A DNA stretch of 64,000 nt from Collinsella sp. (GCA_018381235.1 JAGZSF010000014.1:1-64000); one strand, 5' to 3'. Counted from the first letter of the stretch, positions 1-8,397 are shown. A program made the numbers and translations. The notes: a model not told the origin generated them from the letters alone.

Positions 1-23
1 GGACCGGGACGGGTTCAACGGCA

Positions 24-59
24 GGCCCCGCCGACCGATTGCAAGCGGTCGGCGGGGCC
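24..59. terminator. Perfect GC-rich hairpin
   Basis: Two 14-base arms (24-37 and 46-59) pair perfectly around an 8-base loop. No clear U-run follows on either strand, so this may be the terminator of a gene lying left of the window or a structural repeat. Nothing else is recognisable in positions 1-160. Confidence 0.45.
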
Positions 60-160
60 ATTGTGGCTCTTGACAGCGGATTGGGTCATATGAGCGAAAA
101 CCCGCCAGATCGAGCAAGGTGCCTTCAAGCAAAATGGCGCCGCAGGTTGAGCATAAGTCA

Positions 161-272
161 GCGAGCGGGCCGCATTTGAGACAAGGTGATGTGAAACGAA
201 AGGGCGCTGACCTTCTGGTCGCGCCCTTGAAGTTGAACGTCAGATTGTCCAAATGCGGCCCGCGCAGCGTCG
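161..272. repeat. 112-bp palindromic element, copy 1
   Basis: This stretch recurs at 3380-3491 with only three differences. Its ends (near 164-183 and 246-263) form an outer stem of about 19 bp, and an inner hairpin (about 218-244, arms AGGGCGC and GCGCCCT) sits inside. It lies downstream of the SDR stop codon, separated from it by the hairpin at 278-301. Copy 2 has the same arrangement after queA. It could be a REP or MITE-type palindromic repeat, or a conserved 3'-UTR or small RNA. No transposase is nearby. Confidence 0.8.
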
Positions 273-277
273 GCTGG

Positions 278-301
278 TCCGCCGTTCGTTAGAACGGCGG
301 A
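278..301. terminator. Hairpin downstream of the SDR gene
   Basis: The arms TCCGCCGTTC and GAACGGCGGA pair perfectly around a 4-base loop, 16 bases beyond the minus-strand SDR stop codon. The equivalent hairpin beside repeat copy 2 (3495-3523) has different but still complementary arms, so the structure rather than the sequence is conserved. It lacks a strong U-run. Confidence 0.5.
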
Positions 302-317
302 ACCTGAGACGTAACCC

Positions 318-1118
318 CTAAGGCCGCTGGCCCATGCCACCCTCGAGGGTGACGGTCTCGCCGTTCATGTACTTAAAGTCGGGACCGCAGAGCTGAACGA
401 CCACGCGGCCGATCTCCTTCTCGACGTCGCCGTAGTGGCCTGCCGGCGGCATGTGGACGTTGGCCTTGAAAGCCTCGGGGTAAGCATCCTGGAAGTTCTC
501 GAGCGCAGCGGTCCAAGCAAGCGGGCAAACGATATTGACGTTGATGCCGTCCTTGCCCCACTCGTTGGCGGCAACGCGGGTCAGGCCGCGGATGCCCTCC
601 TTGGCGGCAGCATAGCTGCACTGGCCATAGTTGCCAAACAGGCCGGCGCCCGAGGCAAAGTTGACCACGGAGCCCTTGGTCTCCTTCAGGTGCGGATAGG
701 CCTTCTGCATGTACAGATAGGTAGCATACAGACCGGAGTAAATGGCCAGGTTAAACTGATCCATGGTGTGATCGGCGATGGTCACACCCGAGGCGCTGGC
801 CTGAGCATTGTTGACGACGGCGTCGATGCGGCCGAACTCCTCAATGGCCTTGTCGATGACGTTCTGGACAACGGCCTCGTTATCCTGGCCAGCCGAGACA
901 TCGGCCTGAACAGGCAGAACCTTGACACCGTACTCGGCCTCGAGAGACTCCTTGGCGGCCTCGAGCTTGGCGACGTTGCGGCCGGTGATGACGAGGTTCG
1001 CGCCCTCCTTGGCAAATGCGATATCGATGCCGTAGCCGATGGAGCCAGCGGAACCGTCCTTAAGCGTGGCCTTGCCGCCGCCGGTGACGATCACGGTCTT
1101 ACCAGTGAAAAGTCCCAT
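318..1118 (-). CDS. SDR oxidoreductase, probable 12alpha-hydroxysteroid dehydrogenase
   Basis: A 266-residue classical short-chain dehydrogenase. Seen: an N-terminal TGGG nucleotide loop running into SIGYGI, NNAQ in place of the usual NNAG, a Ser in NFASG and the catalytic pair YAAAK. From memory, NNAQASASG and the C-terminal LEGGMGQRP closely match clostridial NADP-dependent 12alpha-hydroxysteroid dehydrogenases, which oxidise the C12 hydroxyl of bile acids. Relative to those, about nine extra residues (around TLKDGSAG) sit in the cofactor loop. The ATG at 1118 was chosen because AAAGGA lies 6 bases upstream; an in-frame TTG at 1133 lacks a ribosome site. It is a monocistronic, probably cytoplasmic enzyme. 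SDR membership is firm; the bile-acid substrate is inferred. Confidence 0.85.
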   Translation of the reverse strand: MGLFTGKTVIVTGGGKATLKDGSAGSIGYGIDIAFAKEGANLVITGRNVAKLEAAKESLEAEYGVKVLPVQADVSAGQDNEAVVQNVIDKAIEEFGRIDAVVNNAQASASGVTIADHTMDQFNLAIYSGLYATYLYMQKAYPHLKETKGSVVNFASGAGLFGNYGQCSYAAAKEGIRGLTRVAANEWGKDGINVNIVCPLAWTAALENFQDAYPEAFKANVHMPPAGHYGDVEKEIGRVVVQLCGPDFKYMNGETVTLEGGMGQRP

Positions 1119-1412
1119 ACAAAGTCCTTTCAAATCGCGACGGGCACGCCCGCCGACTGCGCGTATCCAACTTCACGCGCCAAAAGCTGAGATGCAACTT
1201 TAGCGTGTTCAAGCGAAAATAAAAGACCGCGGTAGGCGAACGGCACCACGTCGTTCGGCGAAGGGATTGTCAAGTACAAACTGGATAAAGCGGCCGAGTT
1301 ATCGTTATCAGATCGAGCCATCGAACACGTTTTGAAACTTTGCTGCAGCGCGTGGGATGTCGGCGCGAGACTTTATCATAGGGTGACAAACAACGATGAG
1401 GAGCACATGCCT

Positions 1413-3188
1413 ATGACAGACGAGCTGGACCCCCAGACTCAGCAGCATATTGATCATTCCGAAGACGCCGTCGACGACTGCGATACTCCTACCTGCGTCG
1501 ACGCCTCCACCGATGCGCCCGCCACCGCAGATGCGCACGCCGGTGCGGATAAGGCAACAGACACAGACGATACTGTCGAGCATGATGAAAGCGAGCAGCC
1601 GGAGCCGAGCGATGCCGAACCTGACACGGACCCCGCCCCGCAAGCAGCGGGCCCCATCGAGGTGTCTTCGGAAGAAGAGCTCGATGCCGTCATGGACTCC
1701 ATGATGGATGCCGTCAAAGCGATGAAAGACGCCGTGGCCGATGCCGATATTGATGCCGAGGAAGAGGAGGCCGCCGAGGCGGCCTCGACCTTTGTACCCG
1801 GCGAGACCCCCGTTGCCGACCAGGGCAGCACCATGCCCTCGTTTCTGCAGCTCGAGCACCCCACGATTGGCGCCGATGCGGTCGATCCGCACGCAGCGGG
1901 CTTTTCTGTGGTCGAGGGCGGTACCGGCAATATCGCCGCGCCGCAGGCTGCCGATGCGGACGCTGTCGACACCGCTCGCCCGATCGCCCCGCACTCCCCC
2001 GACGCGAACCGCGATCTGGGGACCGCTGTCTCGAACACCGCGAACGCCGTGGGCACCTTTATTGCCCAGGGCGCCTCGGCCATGCGCGAGATGAACGCCG
2101 CGAAAAAGGCACTTGCCGATGCCCGCGCCCACCTGGCCGAACTTGAGCAGCGCATTGTCGATCAGGCCGAGGAGCTCGAGACGCGCCAGGATATCGCAGG
2201 CCGCTACGACCAGATCGTCGCCGACCAGCGTCAGGCGATCGCCACAGCGCAAAAGACCGCTGCGGCAGCCGAGATTGACCGTGATGCCCACGCCGCCAAA
2301 GCGACAGAGCTCAAGAGTCAGCTCGAACAAATGAAGACAGAGGATGACGCGACCGAGCTCCGCCTGAAGGCCGCGCTCGACGCCGTGGAGGCCCGCGAGG
2401 CAAGCTCGCGCGAGACCGGCAACCGCCTCGTTCGACGTCTTGAGGATTCCAAGCGCATCCGCGACAAGGTGCAGGCCGAGCGAGACGCCGGCATTGCCGC
2501 CGCACAACAAACCGTCGACGCCACGCGCGCCCAGCTCGAGACGCTGCGTCATGAGTATGCCGAGCTGCAACGCAATCCCTCGGCAAATCCCGCCAACTAT
2601 ACGGTGCGCACCAGCGAGCTCTCGATGCAGATCTCCGACACGGCAGATGCCCTGCGTAAAGCCGAAGAAGATGTCCCGCGCATCACCGCCGACCTTGAGC
2701 ACTCGCTTGCCGCAGCCGAGCAGGCCGTCGAGCAGGCTCAAGCCCCCATTGCCGAAGCCAAACGCGCGCACCAAGCCGTGACGACTGAGGCTGATGCCGC
2801 GCGCGACGAGCTGCAGACGGCGAAAACTGCCGCCACGACGCGCCAGCGCGAACTGCGCGAGAAGATCGCCGCCGAGGACAAGGCACGCCGCGACCAAGAG
2901 CAAAGCATCGCCAACGCCCAAGCAGATGCCGCACATGCACAGTCGATCATCGAGCAGGCGACCGAGGTACATGACCATCCAGAGATCACTGAGTCGCTTG
3001 CAGGATCCTTGGCCCGAGACAAAGCCGAACACGCCGAGACCGAGCGAGAAGTCGCCCAGCTCGAGGCCACCGAGGACGCGGTGCGCGAGCGCACCCGCGA
3101 CTCACGCATCAAATTCACCGGCGCCATCGTCTGCATCGTCGCCGCAATCCTGGTGATCATCCTAGTCTGGCTGTTCGCGAGCAAGTAA
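1413..3188 (+). CDS. Tail-anchored coiled-coil membrane protein, function unknown
   Basis: A 591-residue protein with no recognised enzymatic domain. The first 140 or so residues are very acidic (Asp/Glu/Thr/Ala-rich). Roughly residues 215-560 are rich in Ala, Glu, Gln, Arg and Lys with heptad-like spacing typical of long coiled coils. The last 25 residues form one hydrophobic helix (IVCIVAAILVIILVWLF) ending in a short basic tail, so the protein is probably C-terminally anchored with its coil in the cytoplasm. Starts at 1407 and 1413 are both possible; GAGGAG at 1398-1403 is better spaced from 1413. A role as an envelope scaffold or cell-division factor is conceivable, but nothing in the neighbourhood supports a specific function. 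Confidence 0.75.
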   Translation: MTDELDPQTQQHIDHSEDAVDDCDTPTCVDASTDAPATADAHAGADKATDTDDTVEHDESEQPEPSDAEPDTDPAPQAAGPIEVSSEEELDAVMDSMMDAVKAMKDAVADADIDAEEEEAAEAASTFVPGETPVADQGSTMPSFLQLEHPTIGADAVDPHAAGFSVVEGGTGNIAAPQAADADAVDTARPIAPHSPDANRDLGTAVSNTANAVGTFIAQGASAMREMNAAKKALADARAHLAELEQRIVDQAEELETRQDIAGRYDQIVADQRQAIATAQKTAAAAEIDRDAHAAKATELKSQLEQMKTEDDATELRLKAALDAVEAREASSRETGNRLVRRLEDSKRIRDKVQAERDAGIAAAQQTVDATRAQLETLRHEYAELQRNPSANPANYTVRTSELSMQISDTADALRKAEEDVPRITADLEHSLAAAEQAVEQAQAPIAEAKRAHQAVTTEADAARDELQTAKTAATTRQRELREKIAAEDKARRDQEQSIANAQADAAHAQSIIEQATEVHDHPEITESLAGSLARDKAEHAETEREVAQLEATEDAVRERTRDSRIKFTGAIVCIVAAILVIILVWLFASK

Positions 3189-3215
3189 ACCAGCCGCCAA
3201 AAAAACGCTCAACGC

Positions 3216-3280
3216 AGTTGCGGTGAGATAGTTCCTGTTTAGCCCAAAAAGGCCAATTCAAGAACTATCTCACCGCAACT
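3216..3280. repeat. Long hairpin beginning TTGCGGTGA, member 1
   Basis: Arms of 19 bp (3216-3234 and 3262-3280) pair perfectly around a 27-base loop between convergent genes. The terminal sequence (GCAGTTGCGGTGA, and its complement at the other end) recurs at 51276-51338, so this is a repeated hairpin type that may act as a bidirectional terminator. The rest of 3281-3379 shows nothing recognisable. Confidence 0.65.
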
Positions 3281-3379
3281 TATTTAGATTGATGCAAGGT
3301 AGTCGTTTAAGAACGTCCCCAATGACTACACCGATGTTTTGTTGACAACCAAAGAAATGCCGGTGTTTTGGCAACGACA

Positions 3380-3491
3380 GCGAGCGGGTCGCATTTGAGG
3401 CAAGGTGACGTGAAACGAAAGGGCGCTGACCTTCTGGTCGCGCCCTTGAAGTTGAACGTCAGATTGTCCAAATGCGGCCCGCGCAGCGTCG
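3380..3491. repeat. 112-bp palindromic element, copy 2
   Basis: Nearly identical to 161-272. The three substitutions all fall in the left arm, and the one in the outer stem keeps pairing as a G-U wobble. It is placed after queA exactly as copy 1 is placed after the SDR gene, with a local hairpin between the gene and the element. Confidence 0.8.
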
Positions 3492-3494
3492 ACC

Positions 3495-3523
3495 GGTTAC
3501 GGCGTTTGTAAAACGCCGTAACC
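3495..3523 (-). terminator. Hairpin at the end of queA
   Basis: Thirteen-base arms (3495-3507 and 3511-3523) pair perfectly around a 3-base loop, directly abutting the queA stop codon. It is the positional counterpart of the hairpin at 278-301, with different but complementary sequence. Confidence 0.55.
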
Positions 3524-4740
3524 TACAAGATGAGCATGGCGTCACCAAAGCTGAAGAAGCGGTAGCGTTCTTCGATAGCAGCGGCGTAGGCATCCATGAT
3601 CTGGTCGCGGGTGGCAAGTGCGCTTACGAGCATCATGAGCGTGGAGCGCGGCACGTGGAAGTTCGTGATCAGCGCGTCGACCACGTGATAGGTCGAGCCG
3701 GGCATAAGGTAGAGCTGCGTTGTCGCGTTCTCGCGCACCACGATGTCGCCGCGGCCGAGCGTGTCGGCCCCGTCCTCGCGACCCTCAAAATAGCGCGCCG
3801 TCACGGCCGGATCGGACACCGGTGCGTCCGTGTCAAACGCGCTCTCGAGCGAGCGCACCGCGGTAGTGCCGACGGCGATCACACGATGACCCTCGGCCTT
3901 GGCCTTATGCACGGCGTCGACAACCTCCTGCGACACGTGGTAGCGCTCGGTGTGCATGACGTGCTGCGTAGGGTCGTCCTCCTCCACCAAGCGGAAGGTA
4001 TCGATGCCCACCTCGAGCTCGACGGCGGCAAACTTGGCACCCTTAGCCTCGATAGCGGCCATGAGCTCAGGAGTAAAATGCAGACCCGCCGTGGGAGCGG
4101 CAGCCGAGTGCTCCTCCTTCATGGCGTACACGGTCTGATATTTCTCGGGATCGCCCTCGTAATCGGTAATGTAGGGCGGCAGCGGCACGTGGCCGGCAGC
4201 ATGGATGGCCTCGTCGAGCGTGCGCGGCTCGCCGGCGGCATTGCAACCGGCCGGCTCAAAACGCACCAGGCGGCCGCCGCGGCTATCGGTGACAAAGTCG
4301 ACGACCTCGGCCGTCAGCACTACGGGAGCCCCCTCGGGCGCATGGGCGCCGCCCGCACGATACTCAATCTGAGCACCGGGCTTCAGGCGCTTGCCCGGCT
4401 TGACCAGGCACTCCCAGACGTGACCCAGCGGGTCAACATCCTCGCGGCGCTTGAGCAGCAGCGTCTCGACCACGCCGCCCGAGCCCGTCTTGCGGCCAAT
4501 CAGGCGAGCCGGCATCACGCGCGTCTGGTTGATAACGAGCACGTCGCCCGGCTCGATATAGTCGATGATGTCACGGAAGATGCGGTGCTCAACGGTACCG
4601 CCGTGCTCCAGCGGCGTTCCCGCCTGGGAGCCCTTGCGATCAACCACCAGCAGGCGGCAGGAGTCGCGCGGCTCGGCAGGAGCCTGGGCGATGAGCTCTT
4701 CGGGCAGGTTATAGTCAAAATCATCGGTACGCATAGACAC
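3523..4740 (-). CDS. queA: S-adenosylmethionine:tRNA ribosyltransferase-isomerase QueA
   Basis: QueA transfers and isomerises the ribose of S-adenosylmethionine onto preQ1 at tRNA position 34, giving epoxyqueuosine. Seen: N-terminal DFDYNLPEELIAQ with RDSCRLLV, then RVMPARL, PTAGLHFTPEL and a C-terminal NFHVPRSTLMMLVSA, all family hallmarks. At 405 residues it is longer than the usual 340-350; the extra length lies in internal loops such as the AHAPEGAPVV and CNAAGEPRTLDEA regions. The GTG at 4740 has AAGGAG 8 bases upstream and is preferred over the ATG at 4734. queH, which performs the next pathway step, lies 64 bases upstream on the same strand, so the two are probably co-transcribed. Confidence 0.96.
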   Translation of the reverse strand: MSMRTDDFDYNLPEELIAQAPAEPRDSCRLLVVDRKGSQAGTPLEHGGTVEHRIFRDIIDYIEPGDVLVINQTRVMPARLIGRKTGSGGVVETLLLKRREDVDPLGHVWECLVKPGKRLKPGAQIEYRAGGAHAPEGAPVVLTAEVVDFVTDSRGGRLVRFEPAGCNAAGEPRTLDEAIHAAGHVPLPPYITDYEGDPEKYQTVYAMKEEHSAAAPTAGLHFTPELMAAIEAKGAKFAAVELEVGIDTFRLVEEDDPTQHVMHTERYHVSQEVVDAVHKAKAEGHRVIAVGTTAVRSLESAFDTDAPVSDPAVTARYFEGREDGADTLGRGDIVVRENATTQLYLMPGSTYHVVDALITNFHVPRSTLMMLVSALATRDQIMDAYAAAIEERYRFFSFGDAMLIL

Positions 4741-4804
4741 GTCGGATTCTCCTTATATAGCTAAAGTCCGCTCTACATCCTAGCAGGCTGACGTCCCAAG
4801 TGAA

Positions 4805-5380
4805 CTACTTTTTGGCGGCTTTGCGCTCGCCGCGGATGCGGGCGCGGTCCATGGCCGCCTCGACGGCTGAGAACCGGCAGCCGCAGTAATTCTGTCGATA
4901 CATGCCAAGCTCGCGCAAACGACGCGTGGCCTCGGGATAATACGGGCGAAAATCGCGAATGACCGGGGTGAGACCGCGGGCGGCAGCCAGACGCTCCAAC
5001 ACGTCATTACAGGTTTCGAACAACTGATACGGCGAGACGGCGAGCGTCGTACCCACATATTCGAACCCGCGCTCCTGGGCCACGTGGCACGCCTCGGCCA
5101 AGCGCAAGGCATAGCACGCACGACAGCGACGGGGCCGATCGGCACCCAGCGGTGCCACGCCGGCCTCCCAGCGCTCACGGTCCTCCCCCGCCTCGATAAG
5201 CTCGATGTCGCCATCGGCACACCACCGGCGCAGCTCGTCCAGGCGACGCTGCCATTCATCGTGCGGCTGAATATTGGGGTTGGTCCAGCAAATCGTGGGC
5301 TCAAACCCCTCCTCGCGCAGCAGGCGAACCGGCTCAAGCGAGCATGGTGCACAGCACGCATGCAGCAACAACGACTTCAT
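4805..5380 (-). CDS. queH: Epoxyqueuosine reductase QueH
   Basis: QueH reduces epoxyqueuosine in tRNA to queuosine and is the oxygen-independent alternative to cobalamin-dependent QueG, common in anaerobes. Seen in 191 residues: HACCAPC near the N terminus, RRCRACY in the middle and YCGCRFS near the C terminus, supplying the cysteines for iron-sulfur and metal binding. The ATG at 5380 (MKSLLLHACC) is preferred because GAGGAG ends 6 bases upstream. The in-frame ATG at 5386 abuts the ribosome site, and a longer start would overlap the upstream gene. It follows the DUF3267 gene by 10 bases and precedes queA. Confidence 0.93.
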   Translation of the reverse strand: MKSLLLHACCAPCSLEPVRLLREEGFEPTICWTNPNIQPHDEWQRRLDELRRWCADGDIELIEAGEDRERWEAGVAPLGADRPRRCRACYALRLAEACHVAQERGFEYVGTTLAVSPYQLFETCNDVLERLAAARGLTPVIRDFRPYYPEATRRLRELGMYRQNYCGCRFSAVEAAMDRARIRGERKAAKK

Positions 5381-5390
5381 CGACATCTCC

Positions 5391-5957
5391 TCACCCAAAA
5401 AAGCGCACGCCAAAGGACGTATCCTCGCAGGCGACTATGCGGCGGTCGCGCAAAATGGTCCGCACGTAATACCAGTCGCCTACACAGCCCGACAAATGCA
5501 AGCCGGCAGCCAGATAGCACAGCAGCGGATAGCCCGAAAACGCAAACCCCAGGGCAAGCGTTGTCGTCACAACAACCGTCGGCGCCAGGCAAACCGCCAT
5601 GTACCGCCGGCGCGAATACACAACGCCTTCGGCGCAGGCATAGATCATCGCCGTCTCGCGATTCGCCCCAAAAGTCACGTGCGCACCCGCAGGCGCAAAC
5701 AACTTAAAGAACGCTGCATGCACCAGCTCGTGCACGGCAAATGACGCCGCAGAAACCGCAGCCAAGCCGACTATCCAGCCCACGACAGCCATCCAGCCGC
5801 CCGCGTCAGCCGCATCCAAGTCTGCAGGCCCGCCCAGCAGCATAAACACCGGCACCAGGCACACGGCAAACACGCCGACTACGACCATCCCCCACACGAA
5901 GCAAGCGTGCAGAAAATCCTCGTCTTCAAACGCATGTATGTTGGAAATCTCATTCAT
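5391..5957 (-). CDS. DUF3267-type membrane protein with HExxH motif
   Basis: A 188-residue integral membrane protein with about four hydrophobic segments. HELVHAAFF lies at the end of the third segment, giving the zinc-binding HExxH of the DUF3267 family of putative metalloproteases. A second region (YMAVCLAPTVVVTTT) resembles the later membrane helix of these proteins. Substrate and function are unknown. It is the first gene of the strand-coherent set leading to queH and queA, but a link to queuosine is not implied by the family. The start at ATG 5957 has only a weak ribosome site; MNEIS is the only reasonable Met before the first helix. Confidence 0.75.
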   Translation of the reverse strand: MNEISNIHAFEDEDFLHACFVWGMVVVGVFAVCLVPVFMLLGGPADLDAADAGGWMAVVGWIVGLAAVSAASFAVHELVHAAFFKLFAPAGAHVTFGANRETAMIYACAEGVVYSRRRYMAVCLAPTVVVTTTLALGFAFSGYPLLCYLAAGLHLSGCVGDWYYVRTILRDRRIVACEDTSFGVRFFG

Positions 5958-6089
5958 AGCATCTTAGGATAGCGCCCCTGCCACGCACCCGCCCGCATGT
6001 GCGATAATGTCGAACGATATGCACGAATTGACCACCGCGCCGCCGAGCCCCGCGCCCGGCCGCGCCCTCACCATATGCGAAGGAGTCCC

Positions 6090-8240
6090 ATGGCATCCAA
6101 ATACTCCATGAACGACCGTCCCAGCTGGCCTCGCCGCGCCATCGTTACCGCCGGCGAGCCCTACGGCAACAAGGGCCTTCACTTTGGCCACGTTGGCGGC
6201 GTCTTTGTCCCTGCCGACTTCTTCGCCCGCTTCCTGCGCGACCGCCTGGGCCGTGAGAACGTCATCTTCACCTCGGGCACCGACTGCTATGGCTCGCCCA
6301 TCATGGAGAGCTACCGCAAGCTCAAGGAGAACGAGGGCTACGACAAGTCCATTAGCGAGTATGTCGAGTCCAATCACTCCCGCCAGGCCGCGACCCTCAA
6401 CAACTACAACATCAGCTGTGACATCTACGGCGGCTCGGGCCTTGAGCCGGCGGCCCAGATCCACAACGAGGTGACCGCCGAGATTATCGAGCGCCTGCAC
6501 GAGCAGGGCACCATCTCCAAGCGCTCCACGCTGCAGTTCTACGATGCCAAGGCCGGCACGTTCCTCAACGGCCGTCAGGTGATCGGCCGCTGCCCCATCC
6601 AGGGCTGCAAGTCCGAGAAGGCCTATGCCGACGAGTGCGACCTGGGTCACCAGTTTGAGCCCGAGGAGCTCATCGCGCCTAAGAGCCAGCTCACCGGCGA
6701 GGTGCCCGAGCTGCGCCCGGTCGACAACCTCTACTTCGACCTGCCGGCCTACCTCGACTTTATGAAGACCTATACCGCCAAGCTCGCCCAGAACCCGCAG
6801 GTTCGTTCCGTGGTCTCCAAGACCATGGAGGAGTGGCTGCTGCCGGCTCAGCTCTATATTCAGAACAAGTTCCGCGAGGCCTTCGATGCCGTCGAAGATC
6901 AGCTTCCCGAGCACACCGTCCTGGAGCCCGAGGGCAACAAGAGCAGCTTTACCGTCACCTTCCCCAGCTGGAAGGAGCGCGACGATGCCCACGCGGTGCT
7001 CGCCAACGGCGGCGTGCGTTTCCGCAGCGGCAAGGCGCTCGTGCCCTTCCGCATCACCGGCAACATCGACTGGGGCGTTCCGGTGCCCGAGGTCGATGGC
7101 GTCTCCGACGTCACCTGCTGGTGCTGGCCCGAGAGCCTGTGGGCGCCCATCAGCTATACGCGTACCGTGCTCGCACGCGATGCCAAGGCCGCCGGCGTGA
7201 CCGAGGGCGTCGCCGCCCAGGATGCCGCCCTCATGGGCGAGCCCGCCGCCGATTCCACGCAGGTACCCGCTCCCACCTACCAGCACAGCTCGCTCGACTG
7301 GCGCGACTGGTGGTGCTCTGACGACGCTCAGATCTACCAGTTCATCGGTCAGGACAACATCTATTTCTACTGCATCGCTCAGACCGCCATGTGGGAGGCC
7401 CTGGGTTGGGACCTTACGCAGAGCACCGTCAGCGCCTGCTATCACCTGCTCTACATGGGCAAAAAAGCCAGCTCGTCCTCGCAGACGCCTCCCCCGCCGG
7501 CAGACGACCTGCTCAACCACTACACCTGCGAGCAGATGCGCGCGCACTGGCTGTCGCTCGGCCTGTCCGAAAAGCCGGTGAGCTTTAGCCCCAAGGCATA
7601 CGACACGCGCGTGACCGGCAAGGACAAGGACGGCAACGAGGTACGCGCCTGCGACGACAAGCGCGTCATCGATCCGGCCCTTAAGGAGAGCGCGCTGCTG
7701 ACCGGCGTGTTCAACCGCCTGGCCCGCAGCTGCTTCTACGGCGTTGCCATCAAGGAAGGCGACGAGAGCCCCTGCCGCAACGGCTGCATCCCCGCCGGTG
7801 CCGCTTCTGACACCGTGGTCGAAGCCGCCCAGCAGGCAGCCCTCGCCTTTGAGCAGGCCATGTACAAGTTCGAGACGCACCGAGCGCTCGCCGTGTGCGA
7901 CGACTACCTGCGCGCCGCCAACAAGCGCTGGAGCGACGCCTCCAAGGCCGCCAACAAGCTCGAGGGTAATGAGGCAAACGCCGCGATGACGCAGGCCCTC
8001 GTCGACGCCTTTACCGAGCTGCGCGTGGCGACCGTCCTGATGCACGGTATTGTGCCGGCCGGCTGCGAGCTCATCTGCGAGTACTTCGACGTCGACCCCG
8101 TCGCCTTCTTTAGCTGGGACAACATCTTTGCCTCCACGGACGAGTTCGTGGAGAGCCTGGGCGAGAAGCCCGGCGAGCACCGCGTGAAGCCGCTGCCCCC
8201 GCGCTTCGACTTCTTCAGCAAGCACGAGAGCCAGTACTAA
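6090..8240 (+). CDS. Class I aminoacyl-tRNA synthetase of the MetRS family with altered KMSKS loop
   Basis: A 716-residue protein with MetRS architecture: an HFGH version of the HIGH motif at about residues 31-34, GTDCYGSPI, a knuckle with C168, C173, C183 and possibly H187 as zinc ligands, PKSQLTG with DLPAY, GNIDWGVPVP, and a helical C-terminal anticodon-binding region. The KMSKS loop expected after the strand ending LLYMG is KKASSSS (residues 458-464), so the second catalytic lysine is missing. About 40 residues near 395-435 and a stretch near 600 appear inserted. Start ATG 6090 follows AAGGAG by 5 bases. It may be a slow but functional MetRS or a paralogue beside a canonical enzyme elsewhere; the window cannot decide. 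Confidence 0.85.
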   Translation: MASKYSMNDRPSWPRRAIVTAGEPYGNKGLHFGHVGGVFVPADFFARFLRDRLGRENVIFTSGTDCYGSPIMESYRKLKENEGYDKSISEYVESNHSRQAATLNNYNISCDIYGGSGLEPAAQIHNEVTAEIIERLHEQGTISKRSTLQFYDAKAGTFLNGRQVIGRCPIQGCKSEKAYADECDLGHQFEPEELIAPKSQLTGEVPELRPVDNLYFDLPAYLDFMKTYTAKLAQNPQVRSVVSKTMEEWLLPAQLYIQNKFREAFDAVEDQLPEHTVLEPEGNKSSFTVTFPSWKERDDAHAVLANGGVRFRSGKALVPFRITGNIDWGVPVPEVDGVSDVTCWCWPESLWAPISYTRTVLARDAKAAGVTEGVAAQDAALMGEPAADSTQVPAPTYQHSSLDWRDWWCSDDAQIYQFIGQDNIYFYCIAQTAMWEALGWDLTQSTVSACYHLLYMGKKASSSSQTPPPPADDLLNHYTCEQMRAHWLSLGLSEKPVSFSPKAYDTRVTGKDKDGNEVRACDDKRVIDPALKESALLTGVFNRLARSCFYGVAIKEGDESPCRNGCIPAGAASDTVVEAAQQAALAFEQAMYKFETHRALAVCDDYLRAANKRWSDASKAANKLEGNEANAAMTQALVDAFTELRVATVLMHGIVPAGCELICEYFDVDPVAFFSWDNIFASTDEFVESLGEKPGEHRVKPLPPRFDFFSKHESQY

Positions 8241-8257
8241 AGCACGCTAGTAGCAAC

Positions 8258-8310
8258 GCGCCCGGGAATGATTATTCTGGGACGGGGATTAAAAAATCAT
8301 TCCCGGGCGC
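8258..8310 (+). terminator. Strong hairpin after the MetRS-like gene
   Basis: Arms of 16 bp (8258-8273 and 8295-8310, GCGCCCGGGAATGATT and its complement) pair perfectly. A T-run occurs slightly later (8322-8327). It overlaps the first half of the 35-bp repeat pair described at 8267-8378. Confidence 0.6.
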
Positions 8311-8378
8311 CACAGTACAGTCTTTTTGTGACGGGAGTCATGGAATGATTATTTAATCCCCGTCCCAGAATAATCATT
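8267..8378. repeat. Inverted pair of 35-bp palindromic units
   Basis: Unit 1 (8267-8301) and the reverse complement of unit 2 (8344-8378) differ at one base. Each unit is itself bounded by AATGATT and AATCATT, enclosing CTGGGACGGGGATT. The whole block can fold as two small hairpins or one long one and sits between the MetRS-like and methyltransferase genes, ending 20 bases before the latter's start. It could control read-through or be a repeat insertion. Confidence 0.75.
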
Positions 8379-8397
8379 TAGGTGGAAGGAAAGACGG

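Noticed and set aside
5958..6089. preQ1 riboswitch before the queuosine genes
   Set aside because: No preQ1 aptamer consensus was seen upstream of the DUF3267-queH-queA set.
5964..8225. 753-codon minus-strand frame
   Set aside because: It mirrors the MetRS-like gene on the opposite strand and its Gly/Ala/Val/His-rich composition is typical of shadow frames.
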